Below, in pieces: positions 6,319-6,455 of a stretch of 6,455 bases of DNA (its first letter is position 1; each line of letters opens with the position of its first letter). The stretch is taken from positions 1 through 6,455 of the forward strand of contig JBKQTR010000174.1 of assembly GCA_052143095.1 (NCBI GenBank), written 5' to 3'. Both the position numbers and the translations under genes were made by a program. The notes under the pieces are model-generated. The model was not told the origin of the DNA. It searched no databases and was given only the letters and a program-made list of their open reading frames with translations. The stretch is from DAHUYF01 sp052143095 (GTDB lineage: Bacteria; Pseudomonadota; Alphaproteobacteria; ATCC43930; CGMCC-115725).

Positions 6319-6455
6319 TCATCTGAAGCCATTGGGCCGGGTTCGCCTCCCAGGGTTTACCGAAGCCTCGCTGGCTAGCGATTCCCTCAACACCTGCACG
6401 CTCCCCGGCGCCGGGCGTCCGTCGATGGCATTAATCTGCGACAACGGCACATTGG
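6319..6455 (-). CDS. Possible 3' end of an unidentified gene (partial)
   Basis: One minus-strand frame is open from the window edge to a TGA at 6321-6319, giving 44 residues; the other two minus-strand frames stop early. Third positions are mostly G or C over the first 30 or so codons. The peptide includes INAIDGRPAPGSVQVLRES, which faintly recalls the C-terminal IDGRP...PGPV...LR region of class IV (D-amino-acid/branched-chain) aminotransferases, though the usual spacing between IDGRP and PG is shortened. I would not assign that function on this evidence. If the gene is real, it ends 176 bp upstream of the CBS-BON start. A perfect 12-bp palindrome, CCCGGCGCCGGG, lies inside it at 6404-6415. 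Confidence 0.35.
   Translation of the reverse strand, partial: NVPLSQINAIDGRPAPGSVQVLRESLASEASVNPGRRTRPNGFR

Noticed and set aside
6143..6322. A 60-residue N-terminal extension of the CBS-BON protein starting at ATG 6322
   Set aside because: The third codon positions of these codons are clearly less G/C-rich than in the neighbouring genes, the residues show no domain, and GGGAGGA at 6149-6155 sits ideally before ATG 6142.

Overview
This is a GC-rich chromosomal segment, most likely from an alphaproteobacterium. The evidence is the strong G/C bias at third codon positions, a RibD whose N-terminus resembles Rhodospirillales/Rhizobiales homologues, and a short palindromic intergenic element of the kind scattered through many Rhizobiales genomes (CCTCATCCTGAG ... 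hairpin ... CGAAGGA). I cannot name the genus.

Layout, left to right. Bases 1-105 are an intergenic leader holding the palindromic repeat. Bases 106-1200 (+) encode RibD, the bifunctional deaminase/reductase of riboflavin synthesis; no other rib gene follows it. Bases 1201-1358 are a convergent intergenic region with a nested hairpin over the ribD stop codon and two copies of an 11-bp motif, each inside a dyad. Bases 1359-5288 (-) encode a 1309-residue soluble hybrid histidine kinase: seven PAS domains, a HisKA/HATPase core and a C-terminal receiver. Bases 5289-5446 are the kinase leader, with inverted repeats, preceded by a terminator-like hairpin of the upstream gene. Bases 5447-6142 (-) encode a 231-residue CBS-CBS-BON protein with a clear Shine-Dalgarno site. 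Bases 6143-6318 are its upstream region. Bases 6319-6455 (-) may hold the 3' end of a further gene that runs off the window.

How they may work together. The kinase and the CBS-BON protein lie on the same strand, and both look like cytoplasmic sensor or regulatory proteins: PAS domains bind small ligands or cofactors, and CBS pairs usually bind adenine nucleotides. They are 158 bp apart with a terminator-like hairpin between them, so they need not form one operon, and a functional link is only inferred. The kinase ends in a receiver domain and no Hpt protein or separate response regulator lies in the window, so its output partner is elsewhere. RibD appears functionally unrelated to the other two.

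I see no tRNA, rRNA, CRISPR array, insertion sequence or phage gene. The most notable structure is inside the kinase: an internal PAS duplication, a 31-bp identical repeat at two inter-PAS linkers, and a local drop in GC in PAS5. Together these suggest assembly by module duplication and exchange. I found no convincing new biological system.
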